Part shown: positions 61,476-64,000 of the stretch, in pieces | How positions within the stretch are numbered: position 1 is the stretch's first letter | Layout: each line of letters starts with the position of its first letter | DNA from: DATFES01 sp035457725 | GTDB lineage: Bacteria; Pseudomonadota; Alphaproteobacteria; CACIAM-22H2 | Length of the DNA stretch: 64,000 bases | Direction: 5' to 3' | NCBI GenBank assembly: GCA_035457725.1 | Contig: DATIBC010000036.1 | Span: 1 to 64,000, forward strand | Position numbers and translations under genes: made by a program | Notes under the pieces: generated by a model | Databases searched by the model: none | Told to the model about the DNA's origin: nothing | The model's input: only the letters and a program-made list of their open reading frames with translations

Positions 61476-61557
61476 CGACCGCTCCCCGTTTCGTTGCGCT
61501 TTCGCGGCGGCTTGGCAGGGCCGGCTTCGAATGGTAACACGGATCGCGAGCGCCTCG

Positions 61558-62286
61558 ATGATCGTACTGTTCACCGATTTCGGTTTTGGCGGGCCGTATA
61601 CCGGCCAGGTCAAGGCCGTGCTTAATCGTTCGGCGCCGGGAGTCCCGGTGTTCGAACTGTTCTCGGACGCCCCGGTCCAAAACCCCAGGGCCGCGGCGTA
61701 TCTGCTGGCGGCGCACGCGGCGTGGTTTCCGGCCGGCACCGTCTTCCTGTCGGTGGTCGACCCGGGGGTCGGCGGCCCGCGCGCCGCCATCGCGCTCGCC
61801 GCCGACGGGCGCTGGTTCGTCGGCCCCGACAACGGGCTGTTTGAGCTGGTCGCGCGCCGCGCCGGGCAGACGCTTGCCTGCGACATCGTCTGGCGGCCTT
61901 CTGTCCTCTCGGCGAGCTTTCACGGCCGCGACCTTTTCGCGCCGGTCGCCGGTTGGCTCGCCGCCGGTTCGCTGCAGTCCGACGCGCTGTCGGCGAGCGG
62001 ACTGACTCGCTATCTGGATTGGCCCGACGATCTATACGAGATCATCTACGTCGATCACTACGGCAACGCGATCACCGGCATTCGCAGCGGCAAGCTCGCC
62101 GCCGACGCTGTACTTGCCGTCGGTGGCCGCACCGCTCAGCGTGCCCGGGCTTTCTCGGATGTCCGCGCCGGAGAGGCGTTTTGGTACGACAATGCCAATG
62201 CCCTGGTCGAAATCGCCATCAACCAGGGTAATGCCGCCCGCGACCTCAATCTTGAAATCGGGACGCCCGTCGCTCTGCGACGCTGA
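61558..62286 (+). CDS. SAM hydroxide adenosyltransferase (DUF62 family)
   Basis: The 242-residue enzyme belongs to the DUF62/SAM hydrolase family related to fluorinase and chlorinase. Signatures are MIVLFTDFGFGGPYTGQVKAVL, VVDPGVGGPR and VGPDNGLFEL, plus the SFHGRDLFAPVAGWLA motif with the R-H-G-like catalytic region and a C-terminal YVDHYGNAITGI. It hydrolyses S-adenosylmethionine to adenosine and methionine. The start at 61558 gives the usual N-terminus; 61531 adds nine residues. It is divergent from the small antiporter-linked gene. Confidence 0.9.
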   Translation: MIVLFTDFGFGGPYTGQVKAVLNRSAPGVPVFELFSDAPVQNPRAAAYLLAAHAAWFPAGTVFLSVVDPGVGGPRAAIALAADGRWFVGPDNGLFELVARRAGQTLACDIVWRPSVLSASFHGRDLFAPVAGWLAAGSLQSDALSASGLTRYLDWPDDLYEIIYVDHYGNAITGIRSGKLAADAVLAVGGRTAQRARAFSDVRAGEAFWYDNANALVEIAINQGNAARDLNLEIGTPVALRR

Positions 62287-62295
62287 GCGTGTCCC

Positions 62296-62955
62296 TCATG
62301 CGCGGGCGCGCGTGAGGCCGATCGGACATACGACGCCCGTGCCGCCGAGTCCGCAATAGCCGAAAGGATTCTTCGCCAAATACTGCTGGTGATAGTCCTC
62401 GGCGAAATAGAACTCCGGGGTGTCGACGATTTCCGTGGTAATCTTGCCGTAGCGCGCGTCGGCGAGCACTGCCTGATAGGCGTCGCGCGAAGCCTCGGCC
62501 TCACGTCGCTGCTCCGCGGAATGGACATAGATCCCGGATCGATACTGCGTGCCGACGTCGTTGCCCTGGCGCATGCCCTGTGTCGGATCGTGGCTTTCCC
62601 AGAAAATCTTCAGAAGCGCCCCATAGTTAATTTTCCTCGGGTCGAAGACGACGCGCACCACCTCGTTGTGGCCAGTGCGGCCCCTACAGACCTCTTCGTA
62701 GGTCGGGTTCGGTGTGAGACCGCCCGCATAGCCCACCGCGGTAACGTACACGCCATCGGCCTCCCAGAACTTACGCTCGGCGCCCCAAAAGCAGCCAAGA
62801 CCGAAGGTGGCGATGTCCATGCCCTCGGGATAGGGCGGCTCCAGCCGATTGCCGTTTACGAAGTGCTTCTCGGGAACCCGCATCTTCTCGGCGCGGCCGG
62901 GAAGCGCCGTCTCGATGGTCGGCATGGTGAGTTTGTTTCGCGACAGGGGCCACAT
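62296..62955 (-). CDS. msrA: Peptide methionine sulfoxide reductase MsrA
   Basis: The 219-residue MsrA reduces the S-epimer of methionine sulfoxide in proteins. The catalytic Cys55 is in GLGCFWGAERKFWE, followed by GYAGGLTPNPTYEEVCRGRTGHNEVVRVVFDP, DPTQGMRQGNDVGTQYRS and the resolving cysteines in NPFGYCGLGGTGVVCPIG. GGAGATC precedes the ATG at 62955. It is convergent with the SAM-hydrolase gene, ten bases apart, and divergent from the second dioxygenase gene. Confidence 0.96.
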   Translation of the reverse strand: MWPLSRNKLTMPTIETALPGRAEKMRVPEKHFVNGNRLEPPYPEGMDIATFGLGCFWGAERKFWEADGVYVTAVGYAGGLTPNPTYEEVCRGRTGHNEVVRVVFDPRKINYGALLKIFWESHDPTQGMRQGNDVGTQYRSGIYVHSAEQRREAEASRDAYQAVLADARYGKITTEIVDTPEFYFAEDYHQQYLAKNPFGYCGLGGTGVVCPIGLTRARA

Positions 62956-63076
62956 GGCGGGATCTCCAGATGACGGCTCTTGAGCCGACGACAGTCGGCG
63001 ACGACACTGATTTAGGAACGAGGCGCCGTCAATCGAAGTCAAATTCGCTTGATCGCCGTATCTTGCTGGGGAGGCG

Positions 63077-63952
63077 ATGAAATTGGCCAGCTCAAATTGG
63101 GTCCCCGGCGACATCGATGTTCGGCCGCTGTCTTCGGCGATGGGCGCCGAGGTCCGCGGCGTAGACCTTGCCCGCCCGTTGACCGGGGCCGTCTGGAACG
63201 GCATTCGCGACGCGTTCCGCTCCTACCTGCTGCTCAGCTTCCCGGACCAGTCGCTGAACGAGACGCAACAGATCGCCTTCAGCCGGCGCTTTGGGCAGTT
63301 GCAGGTCCATGTCCTCGACCAATACCGGCATCCCGAGTTCCCAGAGATCTACCTCCTCTCGAACGTCGACCGGCGGAGTGGCGCGACGATCGGGCACCAT
63401 CCTGACAAGGGCACGCTGGTCTGGCACTCGGATCTGTCGTTTCAGCGCTGCCCCGCGCTCGCGACGATGCTGTATGGCCTCGAGGTGCCGCGCACGGGCG
63501 GCGACACGCTGTTCGCCGACATGTACGCCGCCTACGACGCCCTGGCGGAGACGATGCGCAAGCACCTCGCCGGCCTGCGGGCGACGCACGATCTCGACTT
63601 CTCGCGACAACGGGCCGGAGAGCGGCCAATGACCGACCGACAGCGCCGCGCGGCGCCGCCGGTCGACCATCCGATGGTGCGGACCCACCCTGAAACCGGA
63701 CGTCGGTCGCTCTACATAAGCCATCATGTTTCGCGCATCGACGGCATGTCCGACGAAGAAAGCCAGCGTCTACTTGCCGAGCTCATGGCACATGCCACCA
63801 GTGACCGTTTCGTTTACCGGCATCAATGGCGCAAGCACGACCTCGTTGTATGGGACAACCGCTGCACCATGCATCGGGCGACGGAGTACGACCCGACCGC
63901 CGAGCGGCGAATCATGCATCGCACCGTAGTCCTGGGCGATATCCCCGTCTAA
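63077..63952 (+). CDS. TauD/TfdA-family alpha-ketoglutarate-dependent dioxygenase
   Basis: The 291-residue Fe(II)/2-oxoglutarate dioxygenase shows the metal histidine and aspartate in LVWHSDLSFQ, the distal histidine in TMHRATEY and the cosubstrate arginine near RRIMHRTVV. The N-terminal PLSSAMGAEVRGVDLARPLT is typical of TfdA/TauD. It differs substantially from the other dioxygenase at 22459-23310. The substrate is unknown. It is the last gene visible at the window end; after 63952 only 48 bases remain. Confidence 0.9.
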   Translation: MKLASSNWVPGDIDVRPLSSAMGAEVRGVDLARPLTGAVWNGIRDAFRSYLLLSFPDQSLNETQQIAFSRRFGQLQVHVLDQYRHPEFPEIYLLSNVDRRSGATIGHHPDKGTLVWHSDLSFQRCPALATMLYGLEVPRTGGDTLFADMYAAYDALAETMRKHLAGLRATHDLDFSRQRAGERPMTDRQRRAAPPVDHPMVRTHPETGRRSLYISHHVSRIDGMSDEESQRLLAELMAHATSDRFVYRHQWRKHDLVVWDNRCTMHRATEYDPTAERRIMHRTVVLGDIPV

Positions 63953-64000
63953 TCCCCGCGTGATCGGCCGCCTAAGACGGGGACCGGATGCCCGGTCCGC

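Noticed and set aside
1..64000. CRISPR arrays, tRNA or rRNA genes, transposases, integrases
   Set aside because: Read through by eye on both strands; no spaced direct repeats, cloverleaf-like segments, rRNA landmarks or recombinase motifs were found. A tool-based scan could still find a tRNA that I missed.

Overview
The window looks like chromosomal DNA from a free-living, GC-rich alphaproteobacterium; GC is about two thirds by eye. The evidence for the group is the gene repertoire: a urtABCDE-ureDABCEFG operon, GldA/F/G-like export genes with a DUF4340 protein, many binding-protein transporters (NitT/TauT, TRAP, Tct) and class II-aldolase/DUF1537 sugar-acid genes. Most genes sit head to tail with ATGA or TGATG stop-start overlaps. 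I see no rRNA, tRNA, CRISPR array, transposase or phage gene, and no clear transferred island.

Layout. 1-5.3 kb: a largely empty left end, a small membrane-anchored protein, a DUF302 protein and a minus-strand NitT/TauT ABC transporter. 5.3-11.5 kb: a periplasmic cyclophilin, a four-gene minus-strand ABC-2/GldG-type export operon and a DUF1622 protein. 11.6-22.4 kb: the urea block, with five urea-transporter genes followed by seven urease structural and accessory genes on the plus strand, preceded by a near-consensus sigma-54 promoter. 22.4-30.5 kb: a TauD-like dioxygenase, two complete TRAP transporters on opposite strands and a nitronate monooxygenase-like gene between them. 30.6-38.7 kb: a small lipoprotein, a DMT exporter, a second NitT/TauT transporter and, divergent from it, homologues of the three E. 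coli proteins AllG, AllF/FdrA and AllH (oxamate carbamoyltransferase). 38.8-48.9 kb: DUF502, a phosphonate-monoester-hydrolase-type sulfatase, a DMT exporter with a divergent XRE regulator, three unassigned proteins (one ATP-grasp-like), an orphan YejA-like binding protein and an alpha/beta hydrolase. 49-53.5 kb: a tripartite tricarboxylate transporter and an MFS carrier. 53.7-59.4 kb: a sugar-acid block with an isopropylmalate-dehydrogenase-like enzyme, a Gfo/Idh/MocA oxidoreductase, an SMP-30 lactonase and, convergent to these, OtnC and OtnK. 59.5-64 kb: a Kef-type antiporter with a small partner, a SAM hydroxide adenosyltransferase, MsrA and a second TauD-like dioxygenase.

The main theme is scavenging of small nitrogen and carbon compounds. 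Urea is imported and hydrolysed by one putatively nitrogen-controlled transcription unit. The Urt and both TRAP systems each carry a GC-rich hairpin, without a U-tract, between the binding-protein gene and the first membrane gene, a layout that would favour binding-protein mRNA. The least conventional part is the allG-allF/allH locus: it is paired with its own ABC transporter, lacks any visible carbamate kinase or allantoin genes, and has allH inverted so that it overlaps allF tail to tail by 54 bp.
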